Positions 22,905 to 30,691 of a stretch of DNA of 64,000 nucleotides are shown here, piece after piece (the first letter of the stretch is position 1; each line of letters begins with the position of its first letter). Location: the NCBI RefSeq assembly GCF_007833165.1, contig NZ_VOBQ01000009.1:1-64000 (forward strand), given 5' to 3'. The translations under genes were made by a program, and so were the position numbers. The notes below the pieces were generated by a model that searched no databases, was not told where the DNA came from, and was given only the letters and a program-made list of their open reading frames with translations. Source of the stretch: Caenimonas sedimenti. Its GTDB lineage: Bacteria; Pseudomonadota; Gammaproteobacteria; Burkholderiales; Burkholderiaceae_C.

Positions 22905-24089
22905 ATGAACCCCTGGAACGCCCAGTGGCGGTTTCCGCTTTACCTGCGGATCTGGATCGCCGTGATCGTGGCGGTGGGGGTCCTGACCTTCGCCTTCGGC
23001 TGGCTCTGGCAGCAGAACCGGCAGCAGACGCCGGAGCGCGAGATCATCATCCTCAACCAGGCCGACGAAGTCATCGGCCAGAGCAAGGTGCGCCCGACGC
23101 GCACGCCCGGGCGCGGTCTCGAGTTCGACGTGGAAATGAAGGATGGCAGCACGCTCACGGTGCAGATCCCGCCGCGCCCGCGCCGGCCGGGTGAAGGTCC
23201 GTCGGGCCGGTCCTGGCTGCCGCGTGGCACCACGGGCATGTTGTGGCTGCTCGGCATCGTCGCACTTGCCGTGGTGGTCGGCAGCTATCCCATCATCCGG
23301 CGGCTGACCCAGCGTCTGGAGGAATTGCGGCGTGGGGTCGAACGCTGGGGCGATGGCGACCTGAGCACGCGCGTCGAGGAAAAGGGCAACGACGAGGTGG
23401 CTTTCCTGGCGCGCCGCTTCAACCATGCGGCCGAACGCGTCGAGGTGCTGCTGCAGTCGCACAAGTCGCTGCTGGCCAATGCCTCGCATGAACTGCGCTC
23501 ACCGCTGGCGCGCATCCGCATGGGACTCGAACTGATGGTGCCCGAGCCGTCGCCGCGGTCACGCGACGAGATCAAGCGCAGCATCGCCGAACTCGACCAG
23601 CTGATCGACGAGATCCTGCTGGCCAGCCGGCTCGACGCGCGCGAGTCCGACATCGGCACCGTCGAGCCCGTGGACCTCACCGGGCTGGCCGCCGAGGAAT
23701 GCGCGCACGCCGGAGCCGAACTGGAGCTGGGCGAATCGGACCAGTCGGTCGTCGTGCCCGGCGTGGCCAAGCTGCTGCGCCGCATCGTGCGCAACCTGCT
23801 GGAGAACGCCCGCCGCTATGCCGACGGCCCGGTGCATGTCTTCGTGCAGCGGCAGGGGGCCAGCGCCATACTGAAAGTGTGCGACCGCGGCCCCGGTGTA
23901 CCCGCGGCGGAACGCGACCGGATCTTCGAGCCCTTCTATCGCATGAAGGGCGCGAGCGAGCGTGAAGGTGGCGTCGGCCTGGGCTTGGCACTCGTGCAAT
24001 CCATCGCGCAACGGCACCATGGCTCGGTGCGCTGCGAGGACAACCCGGGCGGCGGCGCCTGCTTCATCGTCACGCTGCCCTGCAACTAA
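22905..24089 (+). CDS. Membrane sensor histidine kinase, RstB-like
   Basis: The 394-residue kinase has two membrane segments (about 12-32 and 107-127) flanking a short periplasmic loop of some 75 residues rich in Arg and Pro (RPRRPGEGPSG). A HAMP linker follows, then HisKA with phospho-His H195 (ANASHELRSPLARIRM) and a HATPase domain (NLLENARRYA, DRGPGVP, GVGLGLALVQS). It pairs with the regulator immediately upstream. The signal is unknown; the small loop suggests direct sensing of ions or envelope state. Confidence 0.92.
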   Translation: MNPWNAQWRFPLYLRIWIAVIVAVGVLTFAFGWLWQQNRQQTPEREIIILNQADEVIGQSKVRPTRTPGRGLEFDVEMKDGSTLTVQIPPRPRRPGEGPSGRSWLPRGTTGMLWLLGIVALAVVVGSYPIIRRLTQRLEELRRGVERWGDGDLSTRVEEKGNDEVAFLARRFNHAAERVEVLLQSHKSLLANASHELRSPLARIRMGLELMVPEPSPRSRDEIKRSIAELDQLIDEILLASRLDARESDIGTVEPVDLTGLAAEECAHAGAELELGESDQSVVVPGVAKLLRRIVRNLLENARRYADGPVHVFVQRQGASAILKVCDRGPGVPAAERDRIFEPFYRMKGASEREGGVGLGLALVQSIAQRHHGSVRCEDNPGGGACFIVTLPCN

Positions 24090-24193
24090 TTGTTGTGGCG
24101 TGTAAAAGAATCATGCAGCCCTCGACCCCGGTAAAAAAAATCACCAAGATCGATGCCATGGATGGGGCAGGCGGCGAGCTTTTCCCATAAATG

Positions 24194-24334
24194 GAGGATG
24201 CGGCGTTTGGCGCCGTCCTCTAGAGTTGCACTCAGCCTGTCACGCATCGGTCCGCTTCGGACCTTCGGATTCAAGTCTCCCAACGACGTCCTTCCAAGGA
24301 CTTGATACAGCCACCGCGAGGTGGCTGTTTTTTT
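24194..24334 (+). ncRNA. Candidate structured small RNA or long structured 3' UTR
   Basis: This gap between a kinase and a convergent MerR gene has no protein-coding signal but four successive hairpins. They are 24194-24220 (GAGGA/TCCTC and CGGCG/CGCCG around a TTTGG loop), 24249-24263 (GGTCCG-CTT-CGGACC), 24288-24301 (GTCCTT/AAGGAC) and the terminator at 24307-24334. CATAAA at 24186-24191 could be a -10 placing transcription start at the foot of hairpin 1; no convincing -35 is visible. It could instead be the kinase mRNA 3' end. I do not recognise a known RNA family. Confidence 0.35.
24307..24334 (+). terminator. Rho-independent terminator
   Basis: ACAGCCACC-GCGA-GGTGGCTGT forms a 9-bp stem with a GNRA tetraloop and is followed by seven Ts. 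The T tract is on the plus strand, so it stops transcription coming from the two-component operon or from the small-RNA candidate upstream. Confidence 0.88.
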
Positions 24335-24388
24335 GGGTTGTGTGAATCGCCCGACCACCACTCATCGGGCCTGGCGCCCAGCCCTGCG

Positions 24389-24856
24389 CTAAGAGCAGCA
24401 CGAGCGTGCGGAGTTGGCTCGCGTGCTCGGTCCATGGTCGGGCGCCGCCAGGTCCTCGAGGATGGTGCAGTCCGCCGCCAGACCTCCGGCGCACGCGGCG
24501 TCGCAACTGCGGACGAATGCGGAGAGGCCGGCCTGCAAAGCCTGGAGCTCAGCGAGCTTCTTCTGCACCTCCTGCAGGTGGGTTTGGGCGATGTCCCGCA
24601 CCTCGACGCAATCCCGGTCGGGCTCATCGACGAGACCCACCAGCTCGCGTACCTGCTCGATGGTGAATCCGAAGTCCCGGCACCGCCTGATGAAGGCGAG
24701 TCGCCGGATGGCCGCATCGTCGTAGTGCCGCTGGTTGCCCTCGGTGCGCGGAGCGGGCGGCAGCAGGCCCACTTCTTCGTAGTACCGGATGGTGGGCACG
24801 CTGCAGCCGGTCTGCTTGGCCGCTGCACCGATGGAGTTCGCCAGAAGTGCGCTCAT
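24389..24856 (-). CDS. MerR-family metal-responsive regulator
   Basis: The 155-residue protein has an N-terminal MerR winged helix (SIGAAAKQTGCSVPTIRYYEE), a long dimerisation helix and a Cys-rich tail. Cys83 (DRDCVEVRD) and Cys118 are 35 residues apart, the spacing of metal ligands C82 and C117 in Tn501 MerR. Cys122, Cys130 and a terminal CC pair add candidate ligands. A soft divalent metal (Hg, Pb, Cd) is the likely effector, by inference. It is the second gene after a small Cys-rich membrane protein, and their shared upstream region has a MerR-type promoter, suggesting autoregulation. Confidence 0.87.
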   Translation of the reverse strand: MSALLANSIGAAAKQTGCSVPTIRYYEEVGLLPPAPRTEGNQRHYDDAAIRRLAFIRRCRDFGFTIEQVRELVGLVDEPDRDCVEVRDIAQTHLQEVQKKLAELQALQAGLSAFVRSCDAACAGGLAADCTILEDLAAPDHGPSTRANSARSCCS

Positions 24857-24871
24857 GCCCTTATCCTAATG

Positions 24872-25144
24872 TCAGCCGCAGGACGTGCCCGGGCAGCCAC
24901 ATCCGCCCGAGGCGGATTGGGTGGCGCGGCTGCGCCGCCAGGCGACGACAACAGCCACGGCGGCAAGTGCAACACCGGCGATTGCGAGCGGTACCCACGA
25001 ATCGAGGTACGCGCCGAGGGCTCCCGCCCCGCCGGCGAGCAGGCCGGAGCCGACGCCCAGTGCCGCCATCCCGCCGATGATGGGCCCCGCGCAGCAGGCC
25101 GCGCATGCGGCTGCGGCGCCGAGAACGAGTTTCCAAGGCTTCAT
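24872..25144 (-). CDS. Small Cys-rich membrane protein, MerF/MerT-like
   Basis: The 90-residue protein has two membrane helices (about 6-27 and 50-68). Helix 1 carries Cys14, Cys17 and Cys18 (CAACCAGPIIGG), and the cytoplasmic C-terminal tail ends CGCPGTSCG. MerF has the same plan: a vicinal Cys pair in helix 1, two helices and a Cys pair after helix 2. Transport of Hg(II) or a similar soft metal is therefore plausible, but identity to MerF is not established. It is 15 bp upstream of the MerR gene, with no mercuric reductase or MerP nearby. Confidence 0.7.
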   Translation of the reverse strand: MKPWKLVLGAAAACAACCAGPIIGGMAALGVGSGLLAGGAGALGAYLDSWVPLAIAGVALAAVAVVVAWRRSRATQSASGGCGCPGTSCG

Positions 25145-25186
25145 GTGAAACGACCTTTGATGCGAGGGCAAGCCGCCCACGACAGG

Positions 25187-25217
25187 AAGATAGGACCTCA
25201 AGTGGCTTGAGGTGCAA
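25187..25217 (-). promoter_or_regulatory. MerR-type promoter with 19-bp spacer and palindromic operator
   Basis: On the minus strand TTGCAC (-35, 25212-25217) and TATCTT (-10, 25187-25192) are separated by exactly 19 bp. The spacer region carries the palindrome ACCTCAAG-N3-CTTGAGGT at 25195-25213. An over-long spacer with a central dyad is the hallmark of promoters activated by MerR-family DNA distortion. It reads into the MerF-like and MerR genes, with a leader of about 35 nt. Confidence 0.85.
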
Positions 25218-25279
25218 GCGCCAAGTGCAAGAGAAGCCGGAACCTCAGCAAGGACCCGCCCCGAAACCGTTGGCCTCGC

Positions 25280-25894
25280 CTACTGCGGGAAGGGGTCGAT
25301 GCCGGGCCCTGCCGCACTGGCCAACGCCGGTGTCCGCGCCACGTTCATCACCCACGACACCATCACGAAGTAGCCGAGCAGCGACGCCAGCTCGACGACG
25401 CCCGGCTCGCCGAACTGCTGCAGCGCGCGCGCATAGGTGGCGTCGCACACGCCGTGGCTTTGCAGGAGCTCGCGCGTGAAGTCGAGGGCGGTCTCCTCGT
25501 CGGCGGCCAGGTCGCGCGGCCGGGCCCCGGCGCGCAACGCCTCCACCGCGGCGGCGCTCACGCCCGCCTTGACCGCCAGCGGCGCATGCATGGTCCATTC
25601 GAACTGGTTGCTCACGTGACGTGCCGCGGCGCAGGTGGCGAGTTCGCGGATGCGCACGTCCAGCACGCTGTCGAAGCGCAGGTACTCGCCGACCTTGGCC
25701 ACTCGGTCGAGCAGCACCGGGCTGCGCAGCAACGGCAGGAAGGGGCCATAGACCCCTTTGCGTGGTCCGTCGATCAGTGCCTGCGCGGCCTGGCGCTGGG
25801 CATCGTTCATGGCGGCCGTGGCGGGCAGCGGCAGGCGATCGCCGCCGGGCTGGCTGCCGCCTTGCGGCAGGCCTTGGGTCGAGGGGTCAGGCAT
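25280..25894 (-). CDS. Carboxymuconolactone decarboxylase-family protein
   Basis: The 204-residue protein has the CMD/AhpD-like helical core: RIRELATCAAARHVSNQFEWTMHAP followed by LAVKAGVS. The CxxC pair of true AhpD peroxidases is absent, so a peroxidase role is unlikely. The group includes many uncharacterised enzymes acting on small lactones or carboxylates. Start ATG 25894 overlaps the end of the MFS gene by 8 bp, indicating translational coupling and a shared function. The divergent LysR gene probably controls both. Confidence 0.8.
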   Translation of the reverse strand: MPDPSTQGLPQGGSQPGGDRLPLPATAAMNDAQRQAAQALIDGPRKGVYGPFLPLLRSPVLLDRVAKVGEYLRFDSVLDVRIRELATCAAARHVSNQFEWTMHAPLAVKAGVSAAAVEALRAGARPRDLAADEETALDFTRELLQSHGVCDATYARALQQFGEPGVVELASLLGYFVMVSWVMNVARTPALASAAGPGIDPFPQ

Positions 25895-27080
25895 TCGCGG
25901 TCTCCTGGGTTGCGGTTTTCTGAAGGGTACGGCGCCACAGCCACACGGCGCTGCCGAATAGTGCCAGCGCTCCGGCCTGCAAGGCGAGGTCAAGGCCTTG
26001 CGCGCCCCAACGCGGCACCAGCAATGCCGACGTGGCGGGGCCCGCGATCTGGCCGGCCGCGAAGGCGGCCGTGATGCGGCCGACCCAGAGCGCCGCTTGC
26101 GCCGGGGCACGGGCGCGCATCTCCTGCACGCCGGCGAGCGTGATGACCATGAAGGTGCCGCCCACCAGCAGCGCCGAGGCGGCGATGGTCGCGCCGTTCA
26201 GCCACAGGCTGGGCAGCAGCACACCGACGCCCATGGCGAACTGGCAGGCGGCCCAGACCTGCAGCCGCGATGCGTGGCGCTGGACCCAGCTGGCGAGCAA
26301 GGTGGACAACGCCGCCGTCGCGCCGAAGAGCGGCCAGGCCAAGCCGAACAGCCGCGGATCGTCGACCACGCCGCGGGCCAGCGCCGGCAGGAAGGTGGCG
26401 GGCAGGATGTAGCCGAAGCCCATGAGTCCGTAGCAGACGACCAGTCCGCGCATGGCGCCGTCGCCCTGTGTCGGTGTTGCGGATGGCGCTTGGGCCGGTC
26501 CAGCGGCTGGTTCCAGCCGGACGAGCACCCACACCACCGGCACCATCAGCAGCAATGCCAGGGCGCCCAGGTGCAGCCAGAGGGTCGCGGCCGGCCAGCC
26601 GGATGCCGCGCCCACCAGGCAATAGAGGCCCGTGAGCGCGATGCCGCAGCCGACGCCCGCGTAGACCCATGCGCCCAGTTGCTGCCGCTCCCGCCGCGCG
26701 AGCGTGCCCAGGCACCAGACGCTGGTGGCCACGAACACCCAGGCGGACGCGGCACCGGCCAGGAAGCGCAGCACCAGCCACGGCGCAACGCCCGGCCAGG
26801 CCATCGCCGCCGTCAGCGCGGCGGTGGCGGCCAGCGCGACGCGCGCGAGCGTTGGCGCGGTCCAGGGCATGCGCGCCGCGGTCAGCGCACCCGCCAGGTA
26901 GCCCGCGTAGTTGGCTGCGGCGAGCCAGCCGCCGAGCGCCACGTCCAGCTGGCCCTCGCGCGCCATCAGCGGCAAGAGCGGCGTGAACGCGAAGCGGCCG
27001 ATGCCCATCGCGGCCGCGAGCGACAGCGCGCCGGCGAGGACGACCGCCCAGGGGGGCGCGGGCAGGGAGCGGCTTGTCAT
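25887..27080 (-). CDS. YbfB/YjiJ-family MFS transporter
   Basis: This is a 397-residue protein with twelve hydrophobic segments. The opening stretch SLAAAMGIGRFAFTPLLPLM is characteristic of the YbfB/YjiJ group of MFS carriers, and GGWLAAANYAGYLAGAL follows. No substrate is known for the group. It heads a two-gene unit with the carboxymuconolactone decarboxylase-like gene and is divergent from a LysR regulator, with a 66-bp shared promoter gap. Confidence 0.85.
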   Translation of the reverse strand: MTSRSLPAPPWAVVLAGALSLAAAMGIGRFAFTPLLPLMAREGQLDVALGGWLAAANYAGYLAGALTAARMPWTAPTLARVALAATAALTAAMAWPGVAPWLVLRFLAGAASAWVFVATSVWCLGTLARRERQQLGAWVYAGVGCGIALTGLYCLVGAASGWPAATLWLHLGALALLLMVPVVWVLVRLEPAAGPAQAPSATPTQGDGAMRGLVVCYGLMGFGYILPATFLPALARGVVDDPRLFGLAWPLFGATAALSTLLASWVQRHASRLQVWAACQFAMGVGVLLPSLWLNGATIAASALLVGGTFMVITLAGVQEMRARAPAQAALWVGRITAAFAAGQIAGPATSALLVPRWGAQGLDLALQAGALALFGSAVWLWRRTLQKTATQETANA

Positions 27081-27146
27081 GGAGGTCGATTGAATCCAGA
27101 ATCGTGCTGCGTGACAAATGAATAAAACTGGAGCATCGTTCTTTTC

Positions 27147-27998
27147 ATGAGAACCATCGATCTCGACAGCCTCGACATCTTCCGTACGGTGGTGCAGGAG
27201 GGCGGCGTGATCCGGGCCGCCAACAAGCTCAACCGCGTGCAGTCGAACGTCACGACCCGCATCAAGCAGCTGGAACAGCGCCTGGGCCGCACCTTGTTCC
27301 GCAAGCAGGGGCGCGGTCTGGTGCTGTCACCCGAGGGCGAGCTGCTGCTGTCGTACGCGCAACGGCTGTTCCGCCTGGCCGACGAGGCCGAGAACGAGCT
27401 GATGAGCGGTCGCGCGATGGGCGTGCTGCGCATCGGGTCACTGGAGAGCACGGCGGGCAGCCGGCTCGCGCCGCTCCTTTCGCGCTTTCATCGCCAGCAC
27501 CCCGGCGTGGTGGTCGAACTCGCCACCGGCACCACCGGGGCGCTGCTGCAGCGGGTGGCGAATTTCGAGATGGAGGCCGCCTTCGTCTCCGAGCCCTTCA
27601 CGCCGAACGGCCTGTCGTCCATGAAGGTGTTCGACGAGGAGCTGGTGCTGATCACGGGCAAGGACGTGCCGGCGGTGCGCCGCACGGCGGACCTGGATGG
27701 CATGACGCTGATCGCATTCTTCTCGGGCTGTTCCTATCGCAAGCGCGTCGAGGAATGGCTGGGTGTGGCCCCGGCACGCACGCTGGAGCTCGCGTCGTAC
27801 CAGGCGATGATTGCCTGCGTGGCCGCCGGCACGGGATTCGCCGTGGTCCCGCGTTCGTTGCTGGTGGCGCTCAAGGCGGCGAACGAGGTGCGGCAGCACG
27901 AGCTGCCGGCGCGCATCCGCAAGAACCGCACGCACCTCGTCTGGCACGGGACACCGTCGACGGCACTGCAAAGGTTGCAGGAACTGCTGGAAGGCTAG
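27147..27998 (+). CDS. LysR-family transcription regulator
   Basis: The 283-residue protein has an N-terminal LysR winged helix (LDIFRTVVQEGGVIRAANKLNRVQSNVTTRIKQLE, cut here into its known pattern) and a periplasmic-binding-like effector domain from about residue 90. It is divergent from the MFS/CMD pair, the usual arrangement for a LysR activator and its target. Its stop shares the tetranucleotide CTAG (27995-27998) with the stop of convergent waaF. Confidence 0.9.
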   Translation: MRTIDLDSLDIFRTVVQEGGVIRAANKLNRVQSNVTTRIKQLEQRLGRTLFRKQGRGLVLSPEGELLLSYAQRLFRLADEAENELMSGRAMGVLRIGSLESTAGSRLAPLLSRFHRQHPGVVVELATGTTGALLQRVANFEMEAAFVSEPFTPNGLSSMKVFDEELVLITGKDVPAVRRTADLDGMTLIAFFSGCSYRKRVEEWLGVAPARTLELASYQAMIACVAAGTGFAVVPRSLLVALKAANEVRQHELPARIRKNRTHLVWHGTPSTALQRLQELLEG

Positions 27999-28972
27999 AG
28001 CAGCGCCAGCACGCGCTCCGCGGACACGTCCGTCAGGCAGCGGAAGTGCCCCAGCGGGCAGACCCGCTCGAAGCACGGCGCGCAGTCCAGCGGCGGCTGG
28101 TAGGCCGGGTCCTGTTTCAACCAGACCACTTGCGCTCGATCGCTGAGCGGCGGCGTGTGCAAGGGGCTGGACGAGCCGAACAGCGCCACCTGCGGCACGC
28201 CGAAGGCGGCGGCCACATGCATCAGGCCCGAATCGTTGCTGACCACGTGGCGCGCGCCGGCGGCCAGCGCAAACGCGTCGAGCAGCGCAGTCTTGCCGGC
28301 CAGCTGCAGGACACGATCCGGCGCCCGGGCCGCGATCTCCTCGCAGAACGGGACGTCCTTGCCCGAGCCGAGCAGCACGATGGTTTGCTGCAGCGACGCG
28401 GCCAGCTCGCCGTAGTGCGGCCAGCGCTTGGCCGGGCCGAACTCGGCGCCGGGCGCGAAGACGACGTAGCCGCCGGCGGCCAGGCCGTGGGCCTGCAGCA
28501 CGGCGTCGACGTTGGGGGCAGGCAGCCGCAAGGCCGGCCGGTCAGCCTCGATGCCTGGCTCGCCACTGAGCGCCGAATAGAACGCCACCATCGGCGGCTT
28601 GGCCTTCGGGTTCTTCAGGCGGTGCGTGAGCAAGCCCACCCGCGCTTCGCCCAGGTAGCCGATCCGCTTGGGGATGTCCGCGAGGAACGGCAGCAGCGCG
28701 CTCTTCAGCGAATTCGGCAGCACGTAGGCGGCGTCGAAGCGGCCCTGGAGCTGCTTGCCCAGGCTGCGTCGCGCCTTCAACTGCAGGCCGCCGTGCTGGA
28801 ACGGGAACTCGACGACCTCGTGCACCTGGGGCATCGCCCGGTAGACCGGCGCCACCCAGGGCAGCGCACCCACGGTGAGCCGCTCGCCGCGCGCGTGCAG
28901 GCGGCGCAGCAACGGCTCGGTCATCACCGCGTCACCGATCCATTGGGGGGCGATGATCAGCGCGTTGGGCAA
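27995..28972 (-). CDS. waaF: ADP-heptose:LPS heptosyltransferase II
   Basis: WaaF adds the second heptose to the LPS inner core at the cytoplasmic face of the inner membrane. The 325-residue GT9 protein has the N-terminal LIIAPQWIGDAVMTEPLL, PGAEFGPAKRWP and VSNDSGLMHVAAA, all conserved in the family. The start is TTG 28972. The frame hits TGA four codons upstream, within a repeat element, and the next internal ATG would remove the conserved N-terminus. No Shine-Dalgarno is visible. It is the third gene after ilvE and the zinc-finger gene. Confidence 0.92.
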   Translation of the reverse strand: MPNALIIAPQWIGDAVMTEPLLRRLHARGERLTVGALPWVAPVYRAMPQVHEVVEFPFQHGGLQLKARRSLGKQLQGRFDAAYVLPNSLKSALLPFLADIPKRIGYLGEARVGLLTHRLKNPKAKPPMVAFYSALSGEPGIEADRPALRLPAPNVDAVLQAHGLAAGGYVVFAPGAEFGPAKRWPHYGELAASLQQTIVLLGSGKDVPFCEEIAARAPDRVLQLAGKTALLDAFALAAGARHVVSNDSGLMHVAAAFGVPQVALFGSSSPLHTPPLSDRAQVVWLKQDPAYQPPLDCAPCFERVCPLGHFRCLTDVSAERVLALL

Positions 28973-28976
28973 GTGT

Positions 28977-29056
28977 TGTCATTGCGGGCTTGACCCGCAA
29001 TCCATGGTGGCAAGGTGCGACGCATCGATGGATCCCGGATCAAGTCCGGGATGACA
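28977..29056. repeat. 80-bp palindromic intergenic repeat, copy 1
   Basis: The element has terminal inverted TGTCAT/ATGACA ends. Inside are two opposing hairpins (TTGCGGG...CCCGCAA and ATCCCGGA...TCCGGGAT) and internal ATCCAT/ATGGAT arms. It is related in design and end sequence to the element at 37770-37848. It lies 4 bp from the waaF start codon. Confidence 0.85.
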
Positions 29057-29065
29057 GGCAGGGGG

Positions 29066-29290
29066 TCAGTGGTGACCGCCGAAGTGCTCACCCTCTTTCA
29101 GCTGGTAGAGGGTTCCGCAATACGGGCACTTCGCCGCACCTTTCGCGGCCACGTCCAGGTACACCTTCGGATGGCTGTTCCAGATCTTCATGTCGGCCTT
29201 GGGGCTGGGGCAGAAGATGCCGCCATTGCCGTTCAAATCCTTGGCGAGCAGTTCGACGACGGCTTGCTTGCGCTCGGCGGTGCTGCTCAT
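29066..29290 (-). CDS. Zinc-finger domain protein (CHCC type)
   Basis: The small 74-residue protein ends with CPYCGTLYQLKEGEHFGGHH and has an earlier FCP, giving a CHCC-type zinc site similar to that of the NDUFS6 family. Bacterial members are common directly downstream of ilvE in betaproteobacteria. Their function is unknown. It starts 2 bp after ilvE ends, so the two are co-transcribed. Confidence 0.85.
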   Translation of the reverse strand: MSSTAERKQAVVELLAKDLNGNGGIFCPSPKADMKIWNSHPKVYLDVAAKGAAKCPYCGTLYQLKEGEHFGGHH

Positions 29291-29292
29291 GT

Positions 29293-30231
29293 TCAGACCT
29301 TGGTCAGCCAGTGGGCGTACTTGGGGTTGCGGCCGTTCACGATGTCGAAGAAGCCGCTCTGGATCTTCTCCGTGATCGGGCCGCGCTTGCCAGCGCCGAT
29401 CTCCACGCGGTCGAGTTCGCGGATCGGCGTGACTTCGGCGGCGGTGCCCGTGAAGAAGGCCTCGTCGGCGATGTAGACCTCGTCGCGCGTGATGCGCTTC
29501 TGCACGATCTCCAGGCCGAGGTCCTTGGCGATGTGGAACACGGTGTTGCGCGTGATGCCGTTCAGCGCGCCGGCCGACAGGTCGGGCGTATAGATCTGGC
29601 CGTCCTTGATGACGAAGATGTTCTCGCCGGCGCCTTCGGAGACGAAACCCGAGCTGTCCAGCAACAACGCTTCGTCGTAGCCGTCGTCCAGCGCTTCCAT
29701 GTTCGCCAGGATCGAGTTGCTGTAGTTGCTGACCGCCTTGGCTTGCGTCATGGTGATGTTGACGTGGTGCCGCGTGTAGCTGGAAGTCTTGACGCGGATG
29801 CCGCGCTGCATGCCTTCCTCGCCCAGGTAGGCGCCCCAGGGCCAGGCCGCGACCATGAGGTGGATCTGGTTGCCGCGCGGGCTCACGCCCAGCTTCTGCG
29901 AACCGATCCAGGTGAGGGGGCGCAGGTAGCAGCTTTCCAGCTTGTTCTCGCGCACCACCTGCTTCTGCGCCTCGTTCACCTGCTCCTTCGAGAAGGGAAT
30001 CTGCATGCGCAGGATCTTGGCGCTGTTGAACAGGCGGTCGGTGTGCTCGGTGAGGCGGAAGATCGCCGTGCCGTTGACGGTGTTGTACGCGCGGACACCC
30101 TCGAACGCCCCGCAGCCGTAGTGCAGCGTGTGGGTGAGCACGTGGATCTTGGCGTCGCGCCAGTCGACCAGCTCGCCGTCCATCCAGATCTTGCCGTCGC
30201 GGTCGGCCATGCTTGGTACTACCGGGCTCAT
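29293..30231 (-). CDS. ilvE: Branched-chain amino acid aminotransferase
   Basis: IlvE is the PLP-dependent last step of leucine, isoleucine and valine synthesis. The 312-residue fold-type IV protein begins near WMDGELVDWRDAKIHVLTH. It contains the PLP lysine in TQAKAVSNYSNS, and the cofactor-binding segments SEGAGENIFVI and FFTGTAAEVTPI. Start ATG 30231 (MSPVVPSMADRDG) is preceded by AAGGACGAAC as ribosome-binding site. A longer open frame upstream to 30378 is rejected because it lacks family similarity. Confidence 0.95.
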   Translation of the reverse strand: MSPVVPSMADRDGKIWMDGELVDWRDAKIHVLTHTLHYGCGAFEGVRAYNTVNGTAIFRLTEHTDRLFNSAKILRMQIPFSKEQVNEAQKQVVRENKLESCYLRPLTWIGSQKLGVSPRGNQIHLMVAAWPWGAYLGEEGMQRGIRVKTSSYTRHHVNITMTQAKAVSNYSNSILANMEALDDGYDEALLLDSSGFVSEGAGENIFVIKDGQIYTPDLSAGALNGITRNTVFHIAKDLGLEIVQKRITRDEVYIADEAFFTGTAAEVTPIRELDRVEIGAGKRGPITEKIQSGFFDIVNGRNPKYAHWLTKV

Positions 30232-30268
30232 GTTCGTCCTTTGGGTGGAATCGCTGAAACCGGCAATT

Positions 30269-30691
30269 TTAAGGCGCGGCGGGAGGCGGACCGTCCGGCG
30301 CGACCGGCGGGCGATGCAGCTCCCATTTGGTGAGCTTGCCGTCGGCGAATTCGCAGGTGACGTGCGAGCCGCCGGCATCCGTCCAGCGGAAGATCTCCGG
30401 CTGCGCCTCCTTGGGGCTTTGCAACTCGCCCAGCGACCGCGTCATGGCCAGCACGTGCAGCAGATTGACGCCGGGCCGCAGCTTGGCGTTGAGCATGACG
30501 GCGCTGTCGCAATAGCCGATGGGCCGTGCCGACGCCCGCTGCAGCACCTTCATCATGCGGGTGAAGTGCAGCAGCGCCCACATGACGATGCCGCCGGCGG
30601 CCAGGGCCACGCCTTGCCAGCCGGCCGCTTGCCAGGCCGCGGCCACCAGGCCGGCGCCGAGGATGGGGATTGCGATCTTCTGCCAGTTCAT
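30269..30691 (-). CDS. Hypothetical membrane protein
   Basis: The 140-residue protein has an N-terminal pair of hydrophobic helices (about residues 5-42) and a soluble C-terminal half that includes CEFADGKLTKWELHR. I do not recognise a family with confidence. It overlaps the metallophosphoesterase stop by 4 bp (ATGA) and so is the third gene of the radA operon. Confidence 0.7.
   Translation of the reverse strand: MNWQKIAIPILGAGLVAAAWQAAGWQGVALAAGGIVMWALLHFTRMMKVLQRASARPIGYCDSAVMLNAKLRPGVNLLHVLAMTRSLGELQSPKEAQPEIFRWTDAGGSHVTCEFADGKLTKWELHRPPVAPDGPPPAAP

Noticed and set aside
24240..24506. Small ORFs in the gap around 24.2-24.5 kb
   Set aside because: They cross the structured RNA region or the MerR gene and have no ribosome-binding site.
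30232..30378. N-terminal extension of ilvE
   Set aside because: No family similarity and it overlaps the end region of the neighbouring gene; ATG 30231 has a good ribosome-binding site.
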